Below are positions 21,859-32,930 of a stretch of DNA of 64,000 nucleotides, piece by piece. The notes under the pieces were generated by a model. That model had not been told where the DNA came from and made no database searches. It saw only the letters and a program-made list of their open reading frames with translations. Position numbers and translations under genes: made by a program. How positions within the stretch are numbered: the stretch's first letter is position 1; every line of letters starts with the position of its first letter. This stretch comes from Cryptomeria japonica (taxonomy: Eukaryota; Streptophyta; Pinopsida; Cupressales; Cupressaceae), in assembly GCF_030272615.1 (NCBI RefSeq), contig NC_081413.1, forward strand, positions 143,442,476-143,506,475, written 5' to 3'.

Positions 21859-24800
21859 ATGGCTTCCTCTTCTGCTCCTGAATTTATTGCAAACCCTACT
21901 GTTGTGGAAAATATAAAATGCCCTAGGCCCGTATTCAAAATTATTCCCGAGATAGCTAAGCAAGATGATTCCATAAGCACATTTTCAAATATTCCTTAAG
22001 GTGTAGCTTATGTTGAAGACCCTAGGATATAGATTCATTGCAATATTGAAGAATTAGGTTCTGAGGAAGTGTTAAAGAAGTTTAAAATTGTAATTTGTGA
22101 TGAAAATGGCAATGTTAAACCCGAGCACAAGGTTATTGAGACTTTAGGTTTTGTGGAAATCTTGAACATCCCTGAATTTTTGGAGGAAGTTGTAAGAATT
22201 GTCCTAAGTAGGGCACATGGAGAATTTCTTTGGTAAGATTCAGTCTGCAAATTCACCTGGCAAGCAATTAGGGCAGTGACAGGTTTACCCTCAACCGACA
22301 GCAGACCTAACAAAACTAAGAAGGTTCCTAATAAAAAGGTCATGACCTTAACTGGAGCAACATCTGATAGTAGATCTCTGAGAGTGAATGACATCAAGGA
22401 CATTAATGTGAGATTCATAAGTATGATCTTAGGCTATAAGACTACACATGCAAATAGACTCAATTCAGTTTCTAGTCTTTGGATTAATAGTGCTTATGAA
22501 ATGGTAAACAATAATGCAAAAATAGATGTGTGTGAATGGCTGAAGGATGAACTAGTTGATAACCTGAAGAAGATAAAAGGTGATAAGAAAGGGACATTTC
22601 ATTTTGGCAATCTCTTAGTATGCCTTATGTTGTATTTCACAAAGGAAATCCCCGGTATTGGACAGAAAGACTTTGGATATGACATACTGGTAGGCAAATA
22701 GTTGCAATAAGCTTTCACCAGCATGGGTAATGCTAAGGAAAACAACATAACTGAAATATTTCAAAGCTTTCCAAACCAAAATGAAAACTAGAGAGACTAC
22801 CATAGAGTGTAGTGGACAAAGATGATAAGGAAATTTGTTTTGTAATCAAGAAAGATGAAACATGGATGGAAGTTGTATTACCTAGAACTGTATGGGTAAT
22901 AAAAATGGGTTATGAGGTAGATATCAACATTGTTGAAACTTACGCAAAAGCTTTATTAGATGCACCTAGAGAACCATATGAAGAAGTTTTAGGTAGTGCT
23001 GAAACAATTGAGAGTGGTGTACAAACAATGAAACAAAGGAAGAGAAGAGAAAAGTATATAAGAGATGCTTCTAAATAGGTAAAGGAAATAAAAGAAAATG
23101 TTATGAACCTTACTGGTATAAAGGAAAGTGAACTGGAAGGACTGCTACCGGAGGCACACATTTCACTGGTTGGCACATCATCTGACAGTGAGATACCTAT
23201 TGAATTCAAGAGAGTTGATAGGAAGAGAAAACCCTCACCGGTACCCTCTCCTCCACCCAAGAAAACAAGAACCTTGAGAAAGAAACAACAAGCAGTAAGG
23301 CAACTGACAAAGAAACTTACACCCAAGAAGAAACAAAAATAGGTTATACCACCATTAGATAATTTATTGAATGAAATCACTGATGACAGTAACTTGGCAA
23401 ATGTGAGCAAATTGTACAACATATTCACAGATTCAGAAAAAGGAAAGTATTGAAAACAGTATAATTATACATTTGGACATATACAAGAAAGTGTTAATTG
23501 AAGTTGTAGATGATTTACCAAATGATCTGTATAGAAGGTTAGATGCAAAGAGGATTGCAGTAATGGAGTTGGACAAGAAACTTAAAGTTGAAAAACTTCT
23601 AGTTGTACATCCAGTTAACTCTAAAGAGGAAATTGATGACTTAATTTGTGAGGCCAACAGATCAGTTTTTGCTACTGGTCACCGACAAGTGAGTTTGATG
23701 GCTAGTACAGTTAATGAAATTGCAGAGGAAACGGTTGATAAATGGGATATCTTTTTTGTAGAAAAAGAAAAACAAGAGGAATTGAACAGGTCGAAGAAAA
23801 CATTTAAGGTATATCAGAAGGATAAGGACAAAGGGAAAGGTAAAGTTGTTGGAATACCAAACATCAAAATAACTGACAACTTACCACCACCCTTGGACAC
23901 TGCACTGGTACATATTGATGATACACCGACTACTGACAGTGTAGGTATAACACAAGTTGACACTAACCCTGAATCATAAATTATATTCACCATGAATGTT
24001 GATACTCAGGAAGTGAACATTGTTATGGATAAGGACAGCATAGAGGTACGGAATGATATTGCTGATAGTGGAAATATTGTTGAGAAACCGACAGAGAATG
24101 TTGAGGTTGAGACACAAACAGAGCATACACTACAAATAGAGCAACCTTTGGACACTGGTATGAATACTGGTAGTATAGATGTTGGCACTAAGAAACCTAC
24201 TGAGATAGAGTTACCGGCAGCTAAGAACACAGAGAAACCAACAGGAAAACTGACAGAGGCATAGGTACACATTGAGGTAGAGAAACTGGTAATCACTGAG
24301 AAACCCAAACCATTGCTAGTAGAAACACAAACTTAGACTGATCCACCAGAGGTTGATACAAGCAAATTGGTAACTAATGTTGGAAGCATTGAAGTGATTA
24401 AGGCAATTGGTCAGACATCTAGTACTTCTTTGAGTGAATTCAGGCCTACCAATGTGACAAAGGTACTCCTGGACTCTATTAAGAAGATAACTGATTGTAA
24501 TGCATTGGCTTATAAAGAAATTTATGATACAATACCTATTCTTAAGATGATTGCACCAAAATGTAAAATAGATCATGTAAACGATTCTTTAAGTCAGTTG
24601 GACACATTGTCTAAATTTATTGTTGGAAATGTAACAACAGTTGATAAGGTGAATGAGGATACATTCAAAGAGAAAATGGAAAAAGAAAAGGAAAAATTAT
24701 TTGAGGATACAATAAAGAAGTGCACTGAACATATTAACACACTTTTTCCAGAACTGAATACAACAATTTTGGAGTATAAGGAACTGTACAGAGAAACATG

Positions 24801-25069
24801 CAAGCCACATCTGTTGACAAAGGACATTGAAAAGGAAATAAGCAGAGTACAGAAGGAGATAGATGATATATAGCTGATAACATTATTGGTTCATCCAAAC
24901 CTATATCAATTATTGAGCAAGAAATAGCAGGATTTCAGGAAAAGATGGAGAAGTTTGAGAAAGAAAAAAGCAAGGATCAAAGCAAATGCCAGAGAGCTTA
25001 AGTATAAACTTAGTCCTAAGTTGGATAACCTTATCTCTTTGAGAAATGAGATATCTAAGGCATTAATTT
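21859..25069 (+). pseudogene. C1 ORF2: long unrecognised protein, decayed
   Basis: The reading starts at ATG 21859 and passes through at least two frame changes (near 22800 and 23400-23470) and several stops, giving roughly 1,060 codons. The first part (to about 22700) contains a globular-looking region with WQAIRAVTGLP and a later hydrophobic LVCLMLYF stretch. It is vaguely like plant transposon-encoded domains with W.AI..LTGLP words, but I cannot assign a family. The middle (23200-24320) is Lys/Pro-rich and then a disordered run of TEKPT-type repeats. The end (24370-25060) is a charged coiled-coil region. C2 interrupts the tail. No enzyme motif is visible. The G2 ORF (55769-59545) has the same general plan. 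Confidence 0.6.
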
Positions 25070-26046
25070 TGTTGGTATTTTGGATATGTTGATATGGTTT
25101 TGTCATTGATGTCAACACTTTTCAACACTTATCAGCACTTGGAGATCTTTGGTTAGTTCACTGGCAAGTCAAGTGACTTATGCACGGTCACTGGTATTTG
25201 GTTCACCGGCACTTGGAATGACTTGGAGACTACCTGGTTATGTCGAAGGCATCATTTGATCACTTGGTTTTGGTGATTTGGTTATTGGTCTATTCGGGTT
25301 TGCATATTTATCGTTACTGGCAAATAGGTCTAGGTTATGCACCGGCAAGCATATCTATTCCAGATCAGCACGACACATTATGGAGATGATTTATTATTAT
25401 TGTAAATGCATTGAGCTGACATGATGCATCGCTTATTGATTTATTTGTAATTGATTTTAATGTAATATTCTTAGTGTGCCGACCTATTTAATTGGTCTTA
25501 GGTTATGGTATAAATGTAAGATCTCATTTGTGAGATTGACATGCGGTAAGGAAGGTTGAAGGAAGGTTTTTGTGAAGACAATCAGAACTTAACCGGTACT
25601 GAATCCAGCATATGAAGATGCTATTTTAAGCAGTACATTATCATTGGATTTAACCATCCAATTGTAGTCAGTGTGACTCCCATTTTGTGATTGAGCAGTG
25701 AGCTCTAGGCAGTTGGCCTTTCTGCATGTGCAGACTCCATATTGTATACACATACTATCTGTAGTAGTATCATTTGATTGTGGGTAAGGCTTCCCACCAT
25801 AGTTTTTCCCCTTACAGGGTTTCCACATACAAATATTTGTGTTATGTGTTGTGGATGTTATTATCTTTTTGTTTCATGCATTAATCTTTACCGGTACTAC
25901 AATTAACTGATAAAACTATCTACCGGCATAAAGTTTGGTTTACCGACATTAAGCATTAAGTTTTGTTTAAGTTAATTTTGGTTGAATTTATTAGACAACT
26001 AATTCACCCCCCCCCCCTCGCTCTCAGTTGTCTCTGGGACCTCACA
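25070..26046 (+). repeat. C2 5' LTR
   Basis: TGTTGG..CCTCACA. Compared with the 3' LTR it lacks a short block after TTGGTTCACCGG and a block of about 60 bp after the CATG.GGTAAGG site. Many CACCGGCA words of the 3' LTR read CACTGGCA here. Confidence 0.95.
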
Positions 26047-26048
26047 AT

Positions 26049-26060
26049 TGGTATCAGAGC
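26049..26060 (+). other. C2 primer-binding site, tRNA-Met type
   Basis: TGGTATCAGAGC lies two bases after the 5' LTR. Confidence 0.95.
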
Positions 26061-26102
26061 CAGTCCTCTTTTTGCAGAAGTTTAACACCTTGAGGAGATC
26101 CA

Positions 26103-29100
26103 ATGTCTTCTAACTATTTCAGGAAGGACAGTCTGAAACTTGATGGAACTAACTATGGCATATGGAAGATCAAGATGGAGACACATTTTAATTACATTGG
26201 AAAGGACATATGGGATGTTACAAAGAATGGTTATACTACTCCTACTCAAGGTCAACTTAATCCACCAAACTTGGCTAAAGATGAGGAAAATGATTGCAAA
26301 GCAAGAGAAGCACTTTTGAGCGCATTATTAGATCAGCAAGTCATGGGATTATCAGACAGATCTACTGCTAAAGCTATTTGGGACAAATTGGAAACATTGA
26401 ATGAAGGATATTCCATAGTCAAAATCGCAAAACTTGAATGCTTCTGGGTCAGGTATGAAAATCTGAAAATGGAAGAAGATGAAAGAATTTCTGCTTTTAT
26501 GGAAAGAGTAAATGATATTGTTTTGGGTATACAATGTTGTGGAGGAACCTTAAGTGAAGATGAGATTGTTTCTGAAGTTTTAAGAGCTTTTCCACCAGCA
26601 TATAAAATGAAAGGTACTGCTATAAATGAATTGAGAACAATGCCTAATGCATCAGTATCTAGAGACACTTTGGTTGGAAAACTTTCAGCTTTTGAACTTG
26701 AGGAATTTGGCCCTGTTGCTACTATTAAGATAGATCTAGCTTTCAAAGCATCATCATCATCTGAGAAATCTGATTGGAAAGCCTTTTTATGCAAGAGAAC
26801 TTGAAGATATCGGGAAGGAGAATGAAGAACTGGGAGAGCTTGAAGCACTATTTGCAAAGAAAATGCCTAAAGGTCCAGTTGGAAGTAAGTATGAAGGTAA
26901 AGCACCCTTTAAATGTTTTAACTATAATAAGATTGGTCATATGGCTTCTAGATGTCCTGATAGACATGCAAGACTAAGAGAAGAAGTTAAAAGAACATAT
27001 AAGCCTAACCCTACCTAACCCTGATTATTAGAGATACAAGTTTAAGAAGAATAGAGAGAAATCTTGTTATTATGTTGATGAAGGAGTTACTGATGATTCT
27101 GATGAGGATCCGACAGACAATGGATGGGCTTTTGTTGCTATAACAGAAGATCAACTAGCACCTACTATTCAACCACTAGAGCAGGCCCTGGTAGCTAAAG
27201 TTGAAGATAAGGATGAATGGATTATTGATTCAGGATGTTCACATCACATGACTAGTGATAAGAGTAAATTCTTAACTTTTCAGGATTACAATGGAGGTCT
27301 AGTGAGATTTGAAGATGATAAAGCTTGTATGATCAAAGGAAAAGGAACTATATCTTTTGATGGTAAGCACAATATTGATAATGTTTACTGTGTTGAAGGT
27401 TTGAAGCATAATCTTTTGAGTGTTGGTCAATTAGTTGAAAAAGGATTTCAATTACAATTCAAGAATGGTAAATGCAAAATCTTAAACAGAACTGGTTTGG
27501 AAAATGCAACCGATAATCAGACTAGAGGTAATATCTTTCATTTGAACAACAATGAGAAAGCATGTTTGATTGCACATATTGATGAAAGTTGGTTATGGCA
27601 TAAGAGACTTTGTCATGTAAATTTTGATTGCATTGTGAAAATCAGTACAACTAAGGCAGTAAGAGATTTACCTAAGATTGTTAAACCTCACAATCTGGTA
27701 TGTAAGGAATATCAATTTGGAAAGCAAGTTAGAGAAACTTTCAAGAGTATTCCAGAGAAGTCTAACAATGTTCTTAATTTAATTCATACTAATTTACGTG
27801 GTCTAGCAAGAACTAGAAGTATACAAGGAGATAGGTATTTTATGCTAATCATTGATGACTATTCTAGAATGTGTTGGGTTATTTTTCTCAGGGAGAAATC
27901 TAAAGCATTTGGGAAATTCAAACTATTCAAGGTGATGGTAGAGAATGAAGCCGGCAAGAAAATAAAATGTTTGAGATCAGATCAAGGAGGTGAATTCACA
28001 TCTAAGGAATTTAATACATTATGTGAAGTGAATGGGATCAGAAGATAGCTATCAGCACCCCAGACACCCCAAACACCCTAGCAGAATGGAGTTGTTGAAA
28101 GGAAAAATAGAACTATCTTGGATGTAGCCAGAAGTATGATATTGGAAGCAAATCTACCTCATATATATTGGAGAGAAGCGGTCAATACAGTAGTTTATAC
28201 ATTCAACAGAGTTCACATCAAAGGTGAAACCAGTAAGACCCCTCATGAACTATGGTTTGGCAATACTCCTACTCTTAAATATTTTAGAATATTTGGAAGC
28301 AAATGCTATATTAGAAGAGATGAGTATATTGGAAAATTTGATCCTAGAAGTGATGAAGGAATATTTCTTGGTTATTCCTCTAAGAGCAAGGCATATAGAT
28401 GTTTTGACAAGAGATTGCAAAAAAATTGTTGAGAGTGCAAATGTGAAGATTGATGAACAGTTTAGAGGAAATTCAGGGTACATGGACTCTAAACCGGCAA
28501 TAGAGATAATCACAAATGAACCCATTGTGAGTACACCAGTACAAAATGGTGATCTAGTTACATCGGCATCATCTGAGGATTCAACAGTTACTGAAGAATA
28601 GCAGCAAGTAAAAACACCCTGGTATGTAAGATTGAACCACTCTGAAGATCAGATAATTGGAAACAAATTTCAAGGAGTTATGACTAGAGGAAGATTGGAA
28701 AATGATGAGGTATGTCTTATTTCTCAAATCGAACCTGCATCAATTAATGAGGCATGTGAAGATAAATATTGGATTAAAGCTATGGAAGATGAATTGGAAC
28801 AAATTGAAAGGAATAACACTTGGTCATTAGTTCCCCGACCTAAAGACAAAAATGTAATTGGAACTAAATGAGTTTTCATAAATAAACTTAATGAAGATGG
28901 TAAGGTAATCAGAAACAAAGCAAGATTAGTGTGTAAGGGATATTCACATAAAGAAGGAATTGATTACAATGAAACCTTTGCACCGGTGGCAAGAATTGAG
29001 GCAGTCAAACTTTTATTGGCTTTTGCAGCACACAAGAACTATAAAGTATATCAAATGGATGTTAAATGTGCATTTCTTAATGGAGATCTTGAAGAAGAAG

Positions 29101-30233
29101 TTTATATGGAACAACTTGATGGATTTTCTTTGACAGATAACAAAGATATGGTTTACAGGTTAAGGAAAGCTTTATATGGACTAAAACAAGCTCCTAGAGC
29201 TTGGTATGCTAGATTGGACAAATATCTTTTGAAGCTTCGATACACTAAAGGTAATGCTGATAGAAATCTATACTACAAAGTGACTAATGATGACATCTTG
29301 GTTATTGAAGTTTTTGTTGATGATATAATCTTTGGAGGAGAAGATGGATTGTGTAAAGACTTTTCTAACAAAATGCAGCAAGAATTTGAAATGTCTATGA
29401 TTGGGAAGATAAAATTATTTTTAGGATTGCAGATTTCACAGACTGATAAAGGTATATTTCTATGTCAATCTAAGTACTTGAAGGAATCACTAAAGAAATT
29501 TGGCATGGAAAACTCTAAACCAATAAGCACACCTATGACTACAACTAATAAACTATCCTTGAAAGATGAATCAACACCTATTAATCCTACTAGATACAAG
29601 TCTGTGATAGGAGGTTTACTGTATTTGACACAAATAAGACCTGATATTATGAATGCAGTATGTATTGTTTCAAGATTTCAGAGTAATCCTAAAGAAAATC
29701 ATGAATCGGCAGTAAAAAGGATTTTTCAGTACCTACAAGGCACTACAAATCTTGGTTTATGGTATCCTAGAGATGAAAATTTTGATTTATGTGCATACAC
29801 AGATGCTAATTGGGTAGGAGATGTAGATGACAGAAAAAGAACCACCGATGGAGCATTTTTTCTTGGTAGCAGACTAATTTCATGGTTGAGCAAGAAATAG
29901 AGCTGTACATCACTATCAATAGCAGAATCAAAATATGTTGCAGCAACAACTAAGTGTACATGGGTATTATGGATCAAACAAATGTTGAAGGACATAAAGG
30001 TAAAATGCAAGGAACCTATAACTATTTACTATGATAATATGGCAGCAATTGATATATCAAAGAACCTGGTATTTCACTCAAAGACTAAACATGTTTCTAT
30101 CAAATTCAATTTTTTGAAAGAGAATGTTGAAGCAAAAGAAGTGAAATTGGTTTATGTGAATACTAAAGAGCAGATTGTAGATATTTTTACAAAGCCTTTG
30201 CCTAAGGAGACTTTTGAACATCTCAGAGAATAG
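26103..30233 (+). pseudogene. C2 gag-pol polyprotein, inactivated
   Basis: Gag starts at ATG 26103. A one-base insertion in a T run near 26790 shifts the frame. The zinc knuckle at 26913 has lost its second Cys (C-x2-Y). The protease DSGCSHH at 27227 looks intact. Integrase follows, with H..H near 27598-27612; its CKEC-type pair is damaged to CKEY, and the core (27830-28010) ends at a stop at 28046. A short duplication adds a repeated proline-threonine word near 28060. RT runs from about 28850 to 29350 with [14 protein letters not shown] and FVDD near 29312. RNase H runs from about 29700 to 30230 with YTDANW and the IFTKPL terminus. Stops at 28046, 28079, 28599, 28869 and 29898 are mostly CAG to TAG or TGG to TGA. 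Compared with C3 the order is identical. Confidence 0.95.
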
Positions 30234-30629
30234 CTTGGAATTCTACCCCCACCGGTAGAGACTTAGATAGTTGATGTTTGTCATCAACCGGCAGAATTAA
30301 CAAGGAAATATTTTTTCCGGCTTTGATGAGGAAAGCTACTTCTCAGGGGGAGTAGTTGGTATGTTGTAATGAGTTGGTATTTTATACTTGAATCTAGTTT
30401 TTGTATTGCTTTGGCATTTGATGTCAAAAGGGGAGAGATATTATGGAAAAACATTTTGGGGAGAGATATCTTTTGGGAGAGATTATTCCTCGGGGAGAGA
30501 CATTGTGTATTTTAATTTCTGGTTAATGATCTCTTTGGGAGATTGTTGGTTTTTGGTTTTTGGCATTTATGTTTTGGCACTTTGATGGTTTTTCCATCTT
30601 GTGTTGCCATCAATGCCAAAGGGGGAGAT
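30234..30629 (+). other. C2 post-pol spacer and polypurine tract
   Basis: Noncoding, with several G-rich purine tracts (for example CAGGGGGAGTAG near 30342, AAAAGGGGAGAGA near 30425) before the tract GCCAAAGGGGGAGA at about 30615-30628 next to the 3' LTR. The last is the likely plus-strand primer. The phrase CCATCAATGCCAAAGGGGGAGA also ends the interior of C1, and C3 has it with one change (GGGGGAAA). Confidence 0.8.
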
Positions 30630-31659
30630 TGTTGGTATTTTGGATATGTTGATATGGTTTTGTCATTGATGTCAACACTTGTCAACACTTATCAGCACTT
30701 GGAGATCTCTGGTTATGTTCACCGGCAAGTCAAGTGACTTATGCACAGTCACCGGTATTTGGTTCACCGGTAGGTTATATTGTTCACCGGCACTTGGAAT
30801 GACTTGGAGACTACCTGGTTATGTCGAAGACATTATTTGATCACTTGATTTTGGCGATTTGGTTATTAGTCCATTCAGGTTTGCCTATTTGTTGTTACCG
30901 GCAAATAGGTCCAGGTTATGCACCGGCAAACATATCTATTCCAGATCAGCACGGCACCTTATGGAGATGATTTATTATTATTGTAAATGCATTGACCCGA
31001 CATGATTCATAACTTATTGATTTTTTTGTAATTGATTTTATTGTAATATTCTTAGTGTGTCGACCTATTCAATTGGTCTTAGGTTATGGTATAAATGTAA
31101 GATCTCATTTGTGAGATTGACATGTGATAAGGAAAAGGATTGTAATAGGGTATATGCAAAAATAAGCAGAGCTATACACACAGACATCATTTGAAGGTTG
31201 AAGGAAGGTTTTTGTGAAGACAATCAGAACTTAACCGGTACTGAATCCAGCATATGAAGATGCTATTTTAAGCAGTACATTATCATTCGATTTAACCATC
31301 CAATTGTAGTCAGTGTGACTCCCATTTTGTGATTGAGTAGTGAGTTCTAGGCAGTTGGCCTTTCTGCATGTGCAGACTCCATATTGTACACACATACTAT
31401 CTATAGTAGTATCATTTGATTGTGGGTAAGGATTTCCACCGTGGTTTTTCCCCTTACAAATATTTGTGTTATATGTTGTGGATGTTATTGTCAATCCGTT
31501 TCATGCATTAATCTTTATCGATACTACAATTAACTGATAAAACTGTCTATCGACATAAAGTTTGGTTTACCAGCATTAAGCATTAAGTTTTGGTTGAATT
31601 TATTAGATAACTGATTCACCGCCCCCTCCCCCCCTCTCAATTGTCTCCGGGACCTAAAA
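30630..31659 (+). repeat. C2 3' LTR
   Basis: 1030 bp, starting TGTTGGTATTTTGG. The end is mutated (GACCTAAAA for GACCTCACA). It lacks part of the TTACAGGGTTTCCACATA stretch seen in the 5' LTR. It carries many ACCGGYA words. Confidence 0.9.
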
Positions 31660-31664
31660 AATTC

Positions 31665-32029
31665 AAGGGGAAAGATCATCGGAGGAGCATATGCATCATC
31701 TCACCAGCACAATCCAATGAACTGAGGCAGCCATGAATGACAGCAATAGATTCATTCAGAGTTTAAACTTGGTTTTGGCAGACATATTTCAAATTGTAAC
31801 CAGCCAGTTACAAACCTTAAGGTGAAATTTTGCACTCATTTGACAATTTTTGACAACCTTTGTCATTGATGTCAAAGGGGGAGTAGTAGATAGAGAAAAA
31901 TGATCATTCAGAGGAGATCATCTGCTCAGGGGGAGCACATATTTTTGGTAAATTTTTGGACTTCACTTTTTGGAACAGTTTTTGGATTTTTCTCATGAGT
32001 GTTGCCATCAATGCCAAAGGGGGAGATTG
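31665..32029 (+). other. C1 interior remainder and polypurine tract
   Basis: This is the short tail of the C1 interior right of C2. It starts in coding-like sequence but has no open frame. Three purine tracts (near 31873, 31929 and 32016) follow, the last, CCAAAGGGGGAGA, directly before the C1 3' LTR. Confidence 0.75.
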
Positions 32030-32853
32030 TTGGCATTCTACACTCTAATGAGAAATGATGATGTTGTCATTGATGGAAACCTTCTGGAAACCACCTGGCA
32101 TTCATCTGGTAAAGTCATCGGCAGGCACCGGCACTAGCTTAGACATCTACATACACCGGCAGACACTTCACCGGCAGTGGCTACAATGCATACCGGCACT
32201 CCAGCCGACAGGGAATAAACTTTTGTTTATTGTATTTATGGTAATTATCTTTTGTAAAGCTGACATGGCATATTGTAAAAGACTCATATATATGTATGAG
32301 ATCTTATAGGTCATTTTGAGTGAGTAAGTAAGATGTATGGTAGAAGGATAGCATGAATGAATGATATTTTTATATAAGGAGATATAAGTTGATAGCGAAG
32401 GTTTTGGTTATAGAATGAGCTTAAACCGGTACTGAACCTGGCATAGTTGATGTTGATTTGAAGCAAGACATTGTATTGGATTTTGATAATCCATTTTGTA
32501 AGTTAGTGAGACTTCTATCTTGTAAATTGAGCAGGGAGCTCTAGGCAGTTGGCCTTCCTGCATGTGCAGGCCCCTCATTGTAAGAAATATTTATTCATTG
32601 GCCAATGAGTGAATATTGTGGGTCACAAATTCCACCGAGGTTTTTCCCACACCAGGTTTCCTTGTTAAACGTCTTGTGTTATGGTGTGCTTTCTATGTTG
32701 TCTTTATTGTTCCTATTTACTACATTAATTCTTATTTACTGGTACACTATTTTGGAATGTAAAATACTTAATAAGGTTAAATATTCTGCTAACCGACTAG
32801 ATACTGATTCACCCCCCCTCTCAATATCTTTGGGACTATCATTAATCCTAACT
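32030..32853 (+). repeat. C1 3' LTR
   Basis: 824 bp and uninterrupted. It gives the empty-site sequence that dates T1 as a later insertion: CTATCTTGTAAATTG is continuous at about 32516. It ends with the copia-type tail GATTCACCCCCCCTCTC and CCTAACT. Confidence 0.9.
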
Positions 32854-32870
32854 ATGAGAACCCATGAACT

Positions 32871-32930
32871 AGTGGGAATGCGCCCTGAACCAGTGGGAAC
32901 GCGACATAAACCAGCGAGTTCGCATTTTAG
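32871..32930 (+). repeat. 21-bp minisatellite, right part
   Basis: Units starting AGTGGGAA (32871), AGTGGGAA (32892) and AGCGAGTT (32913) continue the array left of C1 at exact 21-base spacing. More degenerate copies (AGCAGGTTTGCA, AGCGGGAACAC) are scattered to about 33240 and again at 34290-34640. Confidence 0.8.

Larger units (their letters stand above)
25070..31659 (+). mobile_element. C2: full-length Ty1/copia element
   Basis: Two LTRs (25070-26046, 977 bp; 30630-31659, 1030 bp) start TGTTGGTATTTTGG. The flanks AATTT (25065-25069) and AATTC (31660-31664) form an imperfect target duplication. The primer site is tRNA-Met type, and a polypurine tract precedes the 3' LTR. The interior has the copia order gag, protease, integrase, RT, RNase H. 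It is inserted in the tail of C1 ORF2. Stops and a frameshift make it inactive. Confidence 0.95.
11013..32853 (+). mobile_element. C1: non-autonomous copia-like element with T1 and C2 inside
   Basis: The LTR head TGTTGGCATTCTACACTC occurs at 11013 and 32030. The 5' LTR is split by T1; its two parts (495 and 333 bp) add to 828 bp, against 824 bp for the 3' LTR. The primer site is TGGTATCAGAGC (initiator tRNA-Met) at 20374, and a polypurine tract ends just before 32030. The interior, without C2, is about 5.0 kb and contains a coiled-coil/zinc-knuckle ORF and a long second ORF, but no protease, integrase, RT or RNase H. I see no target duplication: the left flank is GCGGG, while the right flank reads ATGAG and the 3' LTR ends CTAACT instead of CTAACA. 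Confidence 0.8.
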
